Assembly (NCBI RefSeq): GCF_000719135.1
Contig: NZ_JOEK01000023.1
Coordinates: 1-26,799, forward strand
DNA: 26,799 bases
Origin: Streptomyces avicenniae
GTDB lineage: Bacteria > Actinomycetota > Actinomycetes > Streptomycetales > Streptomycetaceae
Direction: 5' to 3'
Of the stretch, positions 19,518-26,799 are shown in pieces. A model generated the notes under the pieces. The model was not told where the DNA came from. It worked only from the letters and a program-made list of their open reading frames with translations, and ran no database searches. Positions within the stretch are counted from its first letter, which is position 1. Each line of letters begins with the position of its first letter. The position numbers were made by a program, and so were the translations under genes.

Positions 19518-20966
19518 TCAGTCGCGCCCCGTCGCCGGGGCGCGGCGTATGACGAAGGCCAGCAGCACGGCCGCCACGCTCGCCGCACCCGCGACCGCCA
19601 TCGCCGTCCGCAGCCCGCCCGCCACGTCCGCCCCCGCCGTCGCCACGGCGACAAGACCCGCGAGCCCCGCCGCCCCACCGATCTGCTGCGCCGTCGTCGC
19701 CAGCGCGGACGCGGCGCCCGCCTCGCCCGGCGCCACCCCGGACGTGACACCGACGAACATCGCGGGGAACGTCACACCGCCGCCCACCCCCCACACCAGC
19801 AGCCCCGGCAGCAGCGCCCAGAACGAGGCGCCCGCCACCATCGCGACCGCCAGCGCGCCGAGACCGACACCGTTCACGAGCAGGCCCACCACCAGCGTCG
19901 TCCGCGCGCCCCGGCGGGCCAGGAGCCGCCCGGCCAGCAGGAGCGACGCCCCCATCGAGACGACCGTCAGCGGCAGGAACGACAGCCCCGCCTCCAGCGC
20001 CGACCAGCCGAGCACGCCCTGCACGTACGTCGTGAACAGGTAGTACGCCCCGCCCAGCGCGCTCTGGAAGACGAGGATCACCAGCATCGACACGACGAGA
20101 TCCCGGTTCCTCAGCAGCCGCACCGGCACCAGCGGCGCGCGCGTCCGGCTCTCCAACAAGGCGAAGACGCCCAGCAGCACGAGCCCCGCCGCGGTGCAGC
20201 CCAGCCCCCGTGCCGTGAACCAGCCGCTCTCCGGCGCGCTCACCAGCCCGAGCACCAGCAGGGAGGAACCCGCCGTCGCCAGCGCCGCGCCCGCCGCGTC
20301 GAAGCCGCCTCGCCCGGCGGGCCCCGGCCCGTCCGGCGTCAGCGCGAACGGCGCCGCCACCGCGGCCAGCAGCGCGAACGGCACCAGGACGAACAGCACC
20401 CACTCCCAGCCCCACGCCTGCGTCAGCACCCCGCCGAGCAGGGCGCCCGCGGCCAGGCCCGCGCTGCCGAACGCGCCCCAGACCGCCAAGGCGCGCGTGC
20501 GCTGCGGTCCCTCGGTGAAGCGTGTGTTGATCAGCGTCAGCGTCGCCGGGGCGAGCAGCGCGGCCCCGAGGCCCTGCGCGGCCCGCGCGGCGATCAGCGC
20601 GCCAGGACTCCCGGCGAGGCCGCCCGCCAGGCAGGCGAGGCCGAAGACAGCCAGCCCCGCCACGAGGACGCGCCTGGCCCCGAGCCGGTCCACCACCCGG
20701 CCGCCGAAGAGCAGCAGGCCGCCGAACGCGACGGCGTAGGCGCTCACGATCCACTGCGACGACCCGTCGGTGAAGCCGAGCGCGGCGCCGATGTCGGGCA
20801 GCGCGACGTACACGATGTTGTAGTCGAGCGCGACGACGAACTGGACGGTGGCCAGCAGCGCCAGCGTCACGCCGGGCCGCGGCGTCCGCCCGCCGTGGCC
20901 GCGCGCGGCGGCGGCCCGTTCCTTCCTGTCCTTCGTCTCCTGTGTGTCCTGCGTGTCCATGTCCAC
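19518..20966 (-). CDS. MFS drug exporter, DHA2 (14-helix, EmrB/QacA-like)
   Basis: A 482-residue integral membrane protein. Motif A of the drug/H+ antiporters is recognisable after helix 2 (GGRVVDRLGARRVL), motif C-like glycine runs occur in helix 5 (GSAGLAAGALLGGVLTQ), and the number of hydrophobic segments (about 14) fits DHA2. The chosen start is GTG 20966 because ggag precedes it at eight bases; ATG 20960 is two codons inside. The N-terminal 30 residues are charged and cytosolic. It is divergent from a TetR regulator across a region with nested inverted repeats, the classical arrangement for substrate-induced efflux. The exported compound is unknown. Confidence 0.94.
   Translation of the reverse strand: MDMDTQDTQETKDRKERAAAARGHGGRTPRPGVTLALLATVQFVVALDYNIVYVALPDIGAALGFTDGSSQWIVSAYAVAFGGLLLFGGRVVDRLGARRVLVAGLAVFGLACLAGGLAGSPGALIAARAAQGLGAALLAPATLTLINTRFTEGPQRTRALAVWGAFGSAGLAAGALLGGVLTQAWGWEWVLFVLVPFALLAAVAAPFALTPDGPGPAGRGGFDAAGAALATAGSSLLVLGLVSAPESGWFTARGLGCTAAGLVLLGVFALLESRTRAPLVPVRLLRNRDLVVSMLVILVFQSALGGAYYLFTTYVQGVLGWSALEAGLSFLPLTVVSMGASLLLAGRLLARRGARTTLVVGLLVNGVGLGALAVAMVAGASFWALLPGLLVWGVGGGVTFPAMFVGVTSGVAPGEAGAASALATTAQQIGGAAGLAGLVAVATAGADVAGGLRTAMAVAGAASVAAVLLAFVIRRAPATGRD
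19523..19544. terminator. Terminator-like hairpin at the DoxX/MFS convergence
   Basis: cgcgcccc (19523-19530) and ggggcgcg (19537-19544) form an 8-bp stem with a six-base loop. It lies inside the last codons of the MFS gene and 23 bases after the DoxX-like stop, so it probably ends the DoxX-like transcript. Confidence 0.4.
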
Positions 20967-20980
20967 GGGCCGTACTCCGG

Positions 20981-21035
20981 TTCTCTACGGCAGCCATTTG
21001 CTGCACGGTGTGCAGTTCTAGCACATCGTAGAGAA
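20981..21035. promoter_or_regulatory. Nested inverted repeats between MFS and tetR (predicted TetR operator)
   Basis: An outer perfect inverted repeat ttctctacg (20981-20989) / cgtagagaa (21027-21035) encloses an inner one, ctgcac (21001-21006) / gtgcag (21010-21015). Either or both could bind the TetR. A -10-like taaggt (21049-21054) ends six bases before the tetR ATG, which fits a leaderless transcript; the same bases could instead serve as a ribosome-binding site. Confidence 0.6.
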
Positions 21036-21060
21036 GTCGGACAGCGTGTAAGGTGGGCGC

Positions 21061-21804
21061 ATGGACGACAGCGGGACCGCCGAACGCCGCGGCGGCACAC
21101 GCCGCGCCAGACTCCGCGCCGAGACCAGCGCCGAGATCAAGTCCGTCGCCCTGCGCCTCATGGCCGAGGGCGGCCCCGACGCCATCACGCTGCGGGCCAT
21201 CGCCCGCGAGATGGGCATGACCGCCGGGGCCATCTACGGCTACTACGCCACCCGCGACGACCTCATCACCACCCTCATCCGCGATGTCTACGGCTCCCTC
21301 GCCGACACCGTCGAGGCCGCTCGCGACGCCGTCCCCGCCCAGGACACCGCCGCCCGCCTCCTCGCCTGGGCCGAGGCGTTCCGCGGCTGGGCCCTGGCCA
21401 ACCCCGAAGGCTTCCGCCTCGTCTACGGCGACCCCGTCCCCGGCTACCAGGTCCCCGAAGGCGGCGCCGCCCCCGAAGCCGAACGCCGCGCCTGCGCCGG
21501 AATCATCGGCCTCGTCGCCGCCGCCTGGAACCACACCGAACCCCTCGAACCCCACGTCACCTGGGACCCGTCCGACTTCGACCCCCACCTCGCCGACGCC
21601 GCCGCCGACGGACTCCCCGACCTGCCCCCCGCCGCCCTCGCCCTCGGACTACGCCTCTGGGGCCGCATGCACGGCCTCGTCTCCCTGGAGGTCTACGGCC
21701 ACCTCCGCACCCAGACCCGCGCCCCCGACAAGGTCTACCGCGCCGAGATGCTCGCCCTCGTCACGTCCCTCGGCCTCGACGCGCCGGACGCGGCCCCCCG
21801 GTGA
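21061..21804 (+). CDS. TetR family transcriptional regulator
   Basis: A 247-residue regulator. The N-terminal helix-turn-helix (residues 20-65) has the usual pattern ITLRAIAREMGMTAGAIYGY followed by YATRDDL. The ligand-binding part includes the WGRMHG motif near 200, typical of TetR regulators with a WHG-type C-terminal domain. It is divergent from a 14-helix MFS exporter, so repression of efflux is the likely role. The last 44 bases overlap the end of the convergent PP2C phosphatase gene, and the TetR tail there (DAPDAAPR) looks dispensable. Confidence 0.94.
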   Translation: MDDSGTAERRGGTRRARLRAETSAEIKSVALRLMAEGGPDAITLRAIAREMGMTAGAIYGYYATRDDLITTLIRDVYGSLADTVEAARDAVPAQDTAARLLAWAEAFRGWALANPEGFRLVYGDPVPGYQVPEGGAAPEAERRACAGIIGLVAAAWNHTEPLEPHVTWDPSDFDPHLADAAADGLPDLPPAALALGLRLWGRMHGLVSLEVYGHLRTQTRAPDKVYRAEMLALVTSLGLDAPDAAPR

Positions 21805-23026
21805 CCTCCGGCCCGTCAGGACCGTAGTCCGGCGGCGCCGGATCAGGAGTCGTCCGCCCCGGCGGGACGAACCCACCACCCGGCGCCAGCGTCACGGCCA
21901 GGATCGCCGTGTCGTCCGCCAGACGCCCCCGCGTGTGCCACATCACCGCGTCCTCCACCACACGCACCAGCGCCCCCGGCGCCGTGTCCCCCTCCGCCTC
22001 CAGATACCGCTCCAACCGCTCCGTCAACGGCAGGAACCTCCCCGAACCGTCCCGCGCCTCCGTCACCCCGTCCGTGAACAACAACAGCGTGTCCCGACGC
22101 GAGAACGGCACCCGCAACACCGGCGACCGTCCCCCCGCCACCAACGAGAGACCCAGCGGCGGCCCCGTCCCCTCCGGCAGCGCCCGCACCCCCGCAGGAC
22201 CCACCACCAGCGCCGCCGGATGCCCGAAGTTCACCACGTCGATCCAGTCCTCGCCCGCCGGAGGAAAACCGATCAGCACCGCCGTCGCGAACCGCTCGAA
22301 CGGCTGGCCCAGCTCCGAGCTGTACTGGTTGTGGCGCCGCATCCGGTTGTCCAACCGGTCCGCCACCAGATCCAGCTCCTCGTAGTACCCCGCCTCCCGG
22401 AACGTCCCCAGCAACGCCGCCGCCGCGTCCACCGCCGACGCCCCCTTCCCCTGGATGTCACCCAGCAGCACCCGCGTACCGTGCGGAGACGGCTGCACGT
22501 CGAAGAAATCCCCACCCACCTGCGCGTCCACATCCGCCGCCAGATACGCACTGGAAAGCAACAGATCACCCGTGTGCACCGGCAGAGGCCGCAGCACGGC
22601 CAACCGCGTCGCCTCCGCACCACTCTCCAGACTCAGCAACCTCGCATACGCCCGCTTCCGCAACCACGCCGCCAGCACCGCCAGCAACCCACCCGCCACC
22701 ACCAGCAGGAAATCCGCCTGCCCCTGCTGGAACCGGTAGTCCGACGCACTGTCGAGCACCGCGTAGCTCACCGCCGACGCCGTCGCGAACACCGTCGTCA
22801 TCACCACCCCGCACAACGCGGCGGCAATACCCGGCACCAGCACGATCCACGTCACCACACGCAGATGCCCCGACGAGTTCCAGTCGCCCACCACGATCGC
22901 CACCAGCAGCAGCGCGGGCAGGATCCACGACAGGTTCCACCGCCCGGCCTGCAACGGCCGGGCCATCCGGAACTCCCGCCTGCGACGGCGCCAGCGCGCC
23001 ATCCGCAGCGACACCGTGCGGTCCAC
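21761..23026 (-). CDS. Membrane-anchored PP2C/SpoIIE-type serine phosphatase (RsbU-like)
   Basis: About 421 residues. A basic N-terminus (RWRRRRREFR) is followed by hydrophobic segments near 33-48, 58-92 and 105-122. The phosphatase domain spans about 145-375, with metal-binding VGGDFFD (170-176), GDIQGKG (189-195), GHPAALVV, LLFTDGVTEARD and DDTAILAV. Such enzymes dephosphorylate anti-sigma-factor antagonists to release stress sigma factors; no partner is encoded nearby. There is no PAS, GAF or kinase domain, so sensing would be through the membrane part. A Pro/Gly-rich tail of about 40 residues overlaps tetR. The start is uncertain: GTG 23026 is used; ATG 23002 and a longer frame to 23107 are alternatives, and none has an ideal ribosome-binding site. 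Confidence 0.88.
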   Translation of the reverse strand: MDRTVSLRMARWRRRRREFRMARPLQAGRWNLSWILPALLLVAIVVGDWNSSGHLRVVTWIVLVPGIAAALCGVVMTTVFATASAVSYAVLDSASDYRFQQGQADFLLVVAGGLLAVLAAWLRKRAYARLLSLESGAEATRLAVLRPLPVHTGDLLLSSAYLAADVDAQVGGDFFDVQPSPHGTRVLLGDIQGKGASAVDAAAALLGTFREAGYYEELDLVADRLDNRMRRHNQYSSELGQPFERFATAVLIGFPPAGEDWIDVVNFGHPAALVVGPAGVRALPEGTGPPLGLSLVAGGRSPVLRVPFSRRDTLLLFTDGVTEARDGSGRFLPLTERLERYLEAEGDTAPGALVRVVEDAVMWHTRGRLADDTAILAVTLAPGGGFVPPGRTTPDPAPPDYGPDGPEVTGGPRPARRGRGT

Positions 23027-23133
23027 CCCTCCACCATCCGGCACCCCGACGGTCCCCGCCCGGCGGGGCCACGACCCGGTGGGCCGTCCAGGGCACACCA
23101 CGGCCACCCGGCCCCGTACGCCAGAATGGCCGC

Positions 23134-23883
23134 ATGACCCTGTTCCGCGACGACGGCATCGTGCTGCGCACCCAGAAGCTGGGCGAGGCGGACCGGATCA
23201 TCACGATCCTCACCCGCGGCAACGGACGCGTGCGCGCCGTCGCGCGCGGCGTACGCCGCACCAAGTCGAAGTTCGGCGCGCGCCTGGAACCGTTCACGCA
23301 CGTCGATGTGCAGTTCTTCGCGCGGGGCAGCACGCTGGTCGGCCGCAGCCTCCCCCTGTGCACCCAGGCCGAGACCATAGCCCCCTACGGCCGCGACATC
23401 GCCCCCGACTACCCCCGCTACACCGCCGGTACGGCCATGCTGGAGACGGCAGAACGCTTCACCGACCACGAAGGCGAACCCAACGTCCAGCAGTACCTGC
23501 TGCTCGTCGGCGGCCTGCGCACACTGGCCGCCGGGGCGCACGCCCCCGGGCTCGTCCTCGACGCGTTCCTCCTGCGCTCCCTGGCCGTCGGCGGCTACGC
23601 GCCCAGCTTCGACGACTGCGCCCGCTGCGGGCTCCCCGGGCCGAACCGGTTCTTCTCCGTCTCGGCGGGCGGCGCCGTCTGCGGCGACTGCCGCGTGCCC
23701 GGCAGCGTCGTCCCCTCGGGCGACGCGCTCCGCCTGCTCGGCGCGCTGCTCACCGGCGACTGGCCCACCGCCGACGCCGCCGAATCCCGCCACGTCCGCG
23801 AGGGCAGCGGCCTCGTCTCGGCCTACCTGCACTGGCATCTGGAACGCGGACTGCGCTCCCTGCGGTTCGTGGAGAAGGGCTGA
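23134..23883 (+). CDS. recO: DNA repair protein RecO
   Basis: A 249-residue mediator of RecA loading in the RecFOR recombinational repair pathway. The N-terminal OB-fold begins MTLFRDDGIVLRTQKLGEAD and includes GRVRAVARGVRRTKSKFG. The middle is helical. A four-cysteine zinc site is present (Cys162, Cys165, Cys183, Cys186). Length is normal. The start lacks a strong ribosome-binding site. uppS follows after 48 bp on the same strand; recO-uppS adjacency is common in actinobacteria and probably means a shared transcript. The upstream neighbour is the divergent PP2C gene. Confidence 0.95.
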   Translation: MTLFRDDGIVLRTQKLGEADRIITILTRGNGRVRAVARGVRRTKSKFGARLEPFTHVDVQFFARGSTLVGRSLPLCTQAETIAPYGRDIAPDYPRYTAGTAMLETAERFTDHEGEPNVQQYLLLVGGLRTLAAGAHAPGLVLDAFLLRSLAVGGYAPSFDDCARCGLPGPNRFFSVSAGGAVCGDCRVPGSVVPSGDALRLLGALLTGDWPTADAAESRHVREGSGLVSAYLHWHLERGLRSLRFVEKG

Positions 23884-23931
23884 GAGGACTACCCTCGGCG
23901 GCAGGATCGAACCGACAACTGGAGTTCCCCT

Positions 23932-24768
23932 ATGGCCCCCCGCGGAATGCTGTCTACCCGTCTCCGGCAGCGTCGCGACCACCGCGCCCCGGATCCGCAC
24001 CCGTCGGGAGCGCGGCCACCCAAGCTGCCCGGCGAACTCGTGCCGCGGCACGTCGCCATCGTGATGGACGGCAACGGCCGGTGGGCCAAGCAGCGCGGCC
24101 TGCCGCGCACCGAGGGGCACAAGGTCGGCGAGGGCGTCGTCCTCGACGTGGTCAAGGGCTGCATCGAGCTGGGCATCAAGAACCTGTCGGTCTACGCCTT
24201 CTCGACCGAGAACTGGAAGCGCTCACCGGACGAGGTCCGCTTCCTCATGGGCTTCAACCGCGACGTCATCGACCGGCGCACCGACGAACTCGACGCCATG
24301 GGCGTGCGCATCCGCTGGGCCGGGCGCGAGCCGCGGCTGTGGAAGTCGGTCGTGCGAAAGCTCCAGCACGCCGAGGAGCGCACCCGCGAGAACGACGTCA
24401 TGACGCTGTACATGTGCATCAACTACGGGGGCCGCGCCGAGATCGCCGACGCGGCGGCCCGCCTCGCCGAGGACGTCAGGGCCGGACGGATATCGCCCGA
24501 CAAGGTGAACGAGAAGACGCTGGCCCGCTACATGTACTTCCCCGACATGCCGGACGTCGATCTCTTCCTCCGGCCCTCGGGCGAGCAGCGCACCTCCAAC
24601 TACCTCATCTGGCAGAGCGCCTACGCCGAGATGGTCTACCAGGACGTGCTGTGGCCCGACTTCGACCGGCGGAACCTCTGGGACGCGTGTGTCGAGTACG
24701 CCTCGCGTGACCGGCGGTTCGGCGGCGCGGTGCCCAACGAGATCCCGCCGCAGGCGCAGGGGCGTTGA
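23932..24768 (+). CDS. uppS: Isoprenyl transferase (undecaprenyl diphosphate synthase, cis-prenyltransferase)
   Basis: A 278-residue soluble enzyme that adds isopentenyl units in cis to make the lipid carrier for peptidoglycan and other wall polymers. Diagnostic blocks are [14 protein letters not shown] (catalytic Asp46), [11 protein letters not shown] (88-98), and [15 protein letters not shown] with the pyrophosphate-binding arginines. The N-terminal 35 residues are basic and variable, as in other actinobacterial forms. The ATG follows tggag at eight bases. A second, non-essential cis-prenyltransferase is common in this group, so chain length is not certain. The stop region is tandemly duplicated just downstream. 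Confidence 0.95.
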   Translation: MAPRGMLSTRLRQRRDHRAPDPHPSGARPPKLPGELVPRHVAIVMDGNGRWAKQRGLPRTEGHKVGEGVVLDVVKGCIELGIKNLSVYAFSTENWKRSPDEVRFLMGFNRDVIDRRTDELDAMGVRIRWAGREPRLWKSVVRKLQHAEERTRENDVMTLYMCINYGGRAEIADAAARLAEDVRAGRISPDKVNEKTLARYMYFPDMPDVDLFLRPSGEQRTSNYLIWQSAYAEMVYQDVLWPDFDRRNLWDACVEYASRDRRFGGAVPNEIPPQAQGR

Positions 24769-24795
24769 CCGGGGGGGCGTTGACGGGGAGCGGGG
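24759..24795 (+). repeat. Short tandem duplication and G-tracts after uppS
   Basis: ggggcgttgac occurs at 24759-24769 and again at 24774-24784, a 15-bp step that repeats the uppS stop codon in the same frame. The adjoining G-tracts (from 24771) fit a possible G-quadruplex in the 3' untranslated RNA. Confidence 0.4.
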
Positions 24796-24799
24796 CCGT

Positions 24800-25573
24800 T
24801 CAGGCGGGGGGCCGGACGCCCGTCAGCCTCGCGCACAGCTCCAGCAACCGGTCCTGGAACGCCGGGTCCCGCACCGCGGGCAGCGGTGCGCGCTCGGCGC
24901 GGTGGTGGAGGTACCGGCCGGACGCGGTCGCCGCCGGATCGTCCGACACGGCGAGCCAGGTCTGCGTGCGGTAGCCCTCCTCCAGGTCGTCGGGCGCCCC
25001 CGGGCCGCCCATGCGGGTCGGGACCCAGCCCGGGTCCACCGCGTTCGACGGCACGTCAGGCCAGCGGCGGGCGAACGCGAAGGCGAGCGCCGTGTCGTAC
25101 AGCTTCGAGTCCGCGTACGCCCGCGACCCGTTCCAGGGGCGGTCGGTCCACTGCGGGTCGGCCAGGCCGGGGTCCCCGCCGTGGTGCATGCCCGAGGAGA
25201 GGAAGACGAGCCGTCCCGGGCGGGTGAGCGAGACCGTCAGCAGGTAGGGGGCGAGGACGTTGACGGCGAGGACGGCCGGGAGCCCGTCCTCCGTGACGGC
25301 GCGGCGCGGCTCCCGGTCGCCGATGGCCGCGTTGTGGATCACGGCGTCGAACCTGCCCGTGGCGTCCGCCTGCGCGGCCAGGGCGCGGACGCCGGCGAGC
25401 GAGGACAGGTCCCCGGCCAGCGAGTCCGCGGCGCCGGGCGCCGCGGCGGCTGCCTCGCGGGCGCGCTCCTCGCTCCGTGCGTGCAGGGTGACCTCGTGGC
25501 CCTCGCCGATGAGATGGCGGGCCGCGAGCAGCCCGAGGCCGTCGGCCGAGCCGGTGATGAGTACGCGTGCCAT
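24800..25573 (-). CDS. Short-chain dehydrogenase/reductase
   Basis: A 257-residue NAD(P)-dependent oxidoreductase with the classical motifs: TGSADGLG near residue 7, HNAA around 80, catalytic serine in FLSSGMHHGG, and YADSK as the YxxxK pair. It resembles the retinol-dehydrogenase/WWOX-like branch that uses bulky or lipophilic alcohols, but the substrate cannot be assigned. It is downstream of an ABC ATPase on the same strand with an 84-bp gap, and convergent with uppS. No dedicated regulator is adjacent. Confidence 0.92.
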   Translation of the reverse strand: MARVLITGSADGLGLLAARHLIGEGHEVTLHARSEERAREAAAAAPGAADSLAGDLSSLAGVRALAAQADATGRFDAVIHNAAIGDREPRRAVTEDGLPAVLAVNVLAPYLLTVSLTRPGRLVFLSSGMHHGGDPGLADPQWTDRPWNGSRAYADSKLYDTALAFAFARRWPDVPSNAVDPGWVPTRMGGPGAPDDLEEGYRTQTWLAVSDDPAATASGRYLHHRAERAPLPAVRDPAFQDRLLELCARLTGVRPPA

Positions 25574-25633
25574 GCGGCCACGATAGGGCCGTCGGCCCGG
25601 CGGGGCACCGGGAACCGGCGGCGCCCGGGGCCG

Positions 25634-25663
25634 CGTCGGGTCAGGGCCGCCGTCGGGTCAGGG
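25634..25663. repeat. 13-bp direct repeat at the end of the ABC ATPase gene
   Basis: cgtcgggtcaggg occurs at 25634-25646 and 25651-25663 (17-bp step). The second copy contains the stop codon of the ATPase gene, so the gene end appears to have been locally duplicated. No function is evident. Confidence 0.5.
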
Positions 25664-26452
25664 ACGGCCGGAGCGCGCGTACCAGCGGCCGTGCTGCCTG
25701 CTCACCTCGACGGGCCGCCCGAAACAGGCGGTCAGCCGCTCGCCCGTGAGCACCTCGTCGGCGGCGCCGTCGGCGATGACCCGGCCGTCGCGCAGCAGGA
25801 CGGCATGGCTCGTCGTGGGCGGCAGCTCCTCCAGGTGATGGGTGACCATGATGGTCGTCAGCTCGGGACGGTTGGCCGCCAGCCGCGCGATCGCGTCCAC
25901 CAGGTCCTCGCGGGACGGCAGGTCGAGCGCGTTGAACGGCTCGTCCAGCAGGAGCAGCGACGGGTCGGGCATGAGCGCGCGGGCGATCAGGACGCGAGCC
26001 CGCTGGCCGCCCGAGCAGACGGCCCAGGGGCGGTCGGCGAAGCCCTTGCAGTCCAGCTCCGCGAGCAGTTCGCGCGCCCGCTCGCGCGTCGCGTCGTCGT
26101 AGGCGCGCCACAGCGGTTGGACGGTCCCGCTCGCACCGGTGAGGACGACGGTGTGCGCCGTCTCCCGCTCGGGGACGCGCTGCGCCGGTGACACATGGCC
26201 CAGACGGGCGCGCAGTTCGCGCACGTCCACGCGGCCGAGCCGGTGCCCCAGGATCGTGGCGCTCCCGGTCGTCGGGTGCGAGACCGCGCCGACCAGCCGC
26301 AGCAGGGACGTCTTCCCCGCGCCGTTCGCGCCGAGCAGCGCCCAGTGCTCCCCGCCGCGCACCGTGAGGGACACCTCGTCGAGGATCACCTGCCCGGTCG
26401 TGTAGCGGCGGACGCCGACGTCGTCGAGCTGGACGACCACGGGGCGGTCCAT
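25658..26452 (-). CDS. ABC transporter ATP-binding protein
   Basis: A 264-residue nucleotide-binding subunit. Walker A GANGAGKTS lies near residue 39, the Q-loop region near 88, the signature CSGGQRARVLIARAL in place of LSGGQ near 147, Walker B LLLLDEPFNALD near 168, and the H-loop histidine in MVTHH near 203. The ATG at 26452 was chosen for the gggagg five bases upstream; the open frame continues further but with no coding character. No membrane permease or binding protein is encoded beside it, so it either works with a permease elsewhere or has a non-transport role. It is similar in size to ModF- and iron-type stand-alone ATPases; this is only a resemblance. Confidence 0.92.
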   Translation of the reverse strand: MDRPVVVQLDDVGVRRYTTGQVILDEVSLTVRGGEHWALLGANGAGKTSLLRLVGAVSHPTTGSATILGHRLGRVDVRELRARLGHVSPAQRVPERETAHTVVLTGASGTVQPLWRAYDDATRERARELLAELDCKGFADRPWAVCSGGQRARVLIARALMPDPSLLLLDEPFNALDLPSREDLVDAIARLAANRPELTTIMVTHHLEELPPTTSHAVLLRDGRVIADGAADEVLTGERLTACFGRPVEVSRQHGRWYARSGRP

Positions 26453-26495
26453 GATCCCTCCCGTTCCCGATACATGGTTGTGTGCGCCTCGCATC

Positions 26496-26511
26496 AATCT
26501 ACCCCAGGGGT
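26496..26511 (-). promoter_or_regulatory. Possible promoter/operator of the ABC ATPase gene
   Basis: On the minus strand TAGATT (26496-26501) resembles a -10 box 44 bases before the ATG. It abuts the perfect 11-bp palindrome accccaggggt (26501-26511), placed as a repressor site would be. No clear -35 is seen. The remainder of 26453-26650 holds the divergent start region of the secreted-protein gene; tactcgtgagta (26621-26632) is a small inverted repeat there. Confidence 0.3.
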
Positions 26512-26650
26512 CGGACTGCCGGACGGCGCGCGGCGGGGGACGTGAGGGGGCGGAGAGCCGGTCGGGGTGCCCGGGGCGGTCTTCTCTGATTGTTGCGAGC
26601 ATGCCATTCTGAAGGACTCCTACTCGTGAGTATCTTCGAAGGGCGAACGC

Positions 26651-26799
26651 ATGACCGCGCGCCTCGGCCGTGCCCTCCGCACCCGCCACTCCTTAGCGGG
26701 GGCCACCGCCGCCCTCGCCCTGAGCCTCCTCGGCCCGCTCGGTCCCGCCACCACCGCACCCGTCGCGCACGCCGCCGCCGCCCTCGCCCCGTCCACCCC
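26651..26799 (+). CDS. Start of a secreted protein gene with a TTA leucine codon (cut by window end)
   Basis: The first 49 codons only. The N-terminus is a classical Sec-type signal peptide: basic residues (R4, R7, R10, R12), a hydrophobic core (LAGATAALALSLLGPL, 15-30) and an AHA-A type cleavage region near residue 41. gaaggg lies seven bases before the ATG. Codon 15 is TTA (26693-26695), the rare leucine codon that in Streptomyces depends on the bldA tRNA, so expression may be linked to development or late growth. The mature protein, and hence its function, lies beyond the window. Confidence 0.75.
   Translation, partial: MTARLGRALRTRHSLAGATAALALSLLGPLGPATTAPVAHAAAALAPST

Noticed and set aside
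21284..23137. 617-residue plus-strand frame over tetR and the PP2C gene
   Set aside because: Pro/Arg/Thr-rich shadow frame; both underlying genes have clear motifs.

Overview
The window looks like Streptomyces or a close relative. It is very GC-rich, the third codon position is nearly always G or C, GTG starts are common, neighbouring genes overlap by ATGA or GTGA, and the only in-frame TTA codon seen lies in a secreted-protein gene. Housekeeping genes are in an order familiar from Streptomyces (phoH-ybeY-CBS transporter-CDA-like-era, then leuA, then recO-uppS), with small regulator/target gene pairs set between them. No insertion sequence, prophage, CRISPR array, rRNA or tRNA was seen, so this reads as core chromosome.

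Layout. 1-199 is C-rich noncoding DNA. 200-1892 is a minus-strand MarR regulator followed by an Old Yellow Enzyme, with matching 10-bp operator repeats before both genes. 1902-4459 is a divergent GH4 glycosidase and PfkB sugar kinase pair. 4632-9679 is a plus-strand series: PhoH ATPase, YbeY RNase, DUF21/CBS membrane protein, a secreted protein, a cytidine-deaminase-like protein without its zinc ligands, and the Era GTPase. 9682-10586 is an ArsR/SRPBCC pair whose palindrome covers the arsR start codon. 10874-12184 holds an atypical short SDR and a zinc-ribbon/TerB-like protein. 12316-14194 is leuA with a leucine-rich leader peptide and competing RNA hairpins. 14465-18523 is an overlapping operon of MmpL exporter, histidine kinase and NarL-type response regulator. 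18539-19499 is a divergent MarR/DoxX-like pair, and 19518-21804 a divergent MFS exporter/TetR pair. A membrane PP2C phosphatase (21761-23026) overlaps the end of tetR. recO and uppS follow, then a classical SDR, an ABC ATPase and the start of a secreted protein with a TTA codon.

How the genes fit together. PhoH, YbeY and Era are linked in RNA and ribosome maturation. leuA appears to sense leucine through ribosome stalling in its leader. Four regulator/target pairs (MarR/OYE, ArsR/SRPBCC, MarR/DoxX, TetR/MFS) each have repeats where an autoregulatory operator would be expected. The most interesting signals are the leuA attenuator, the periodic MarR operator repeats, the Old Yellow Enzyme lacking the usual substrate-binding His/Asn pair, and the CDA-like protein without catalytic residues. 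I did not find a clearly new multi-gene system. All assignments come from reading the sequence; no database search was run.
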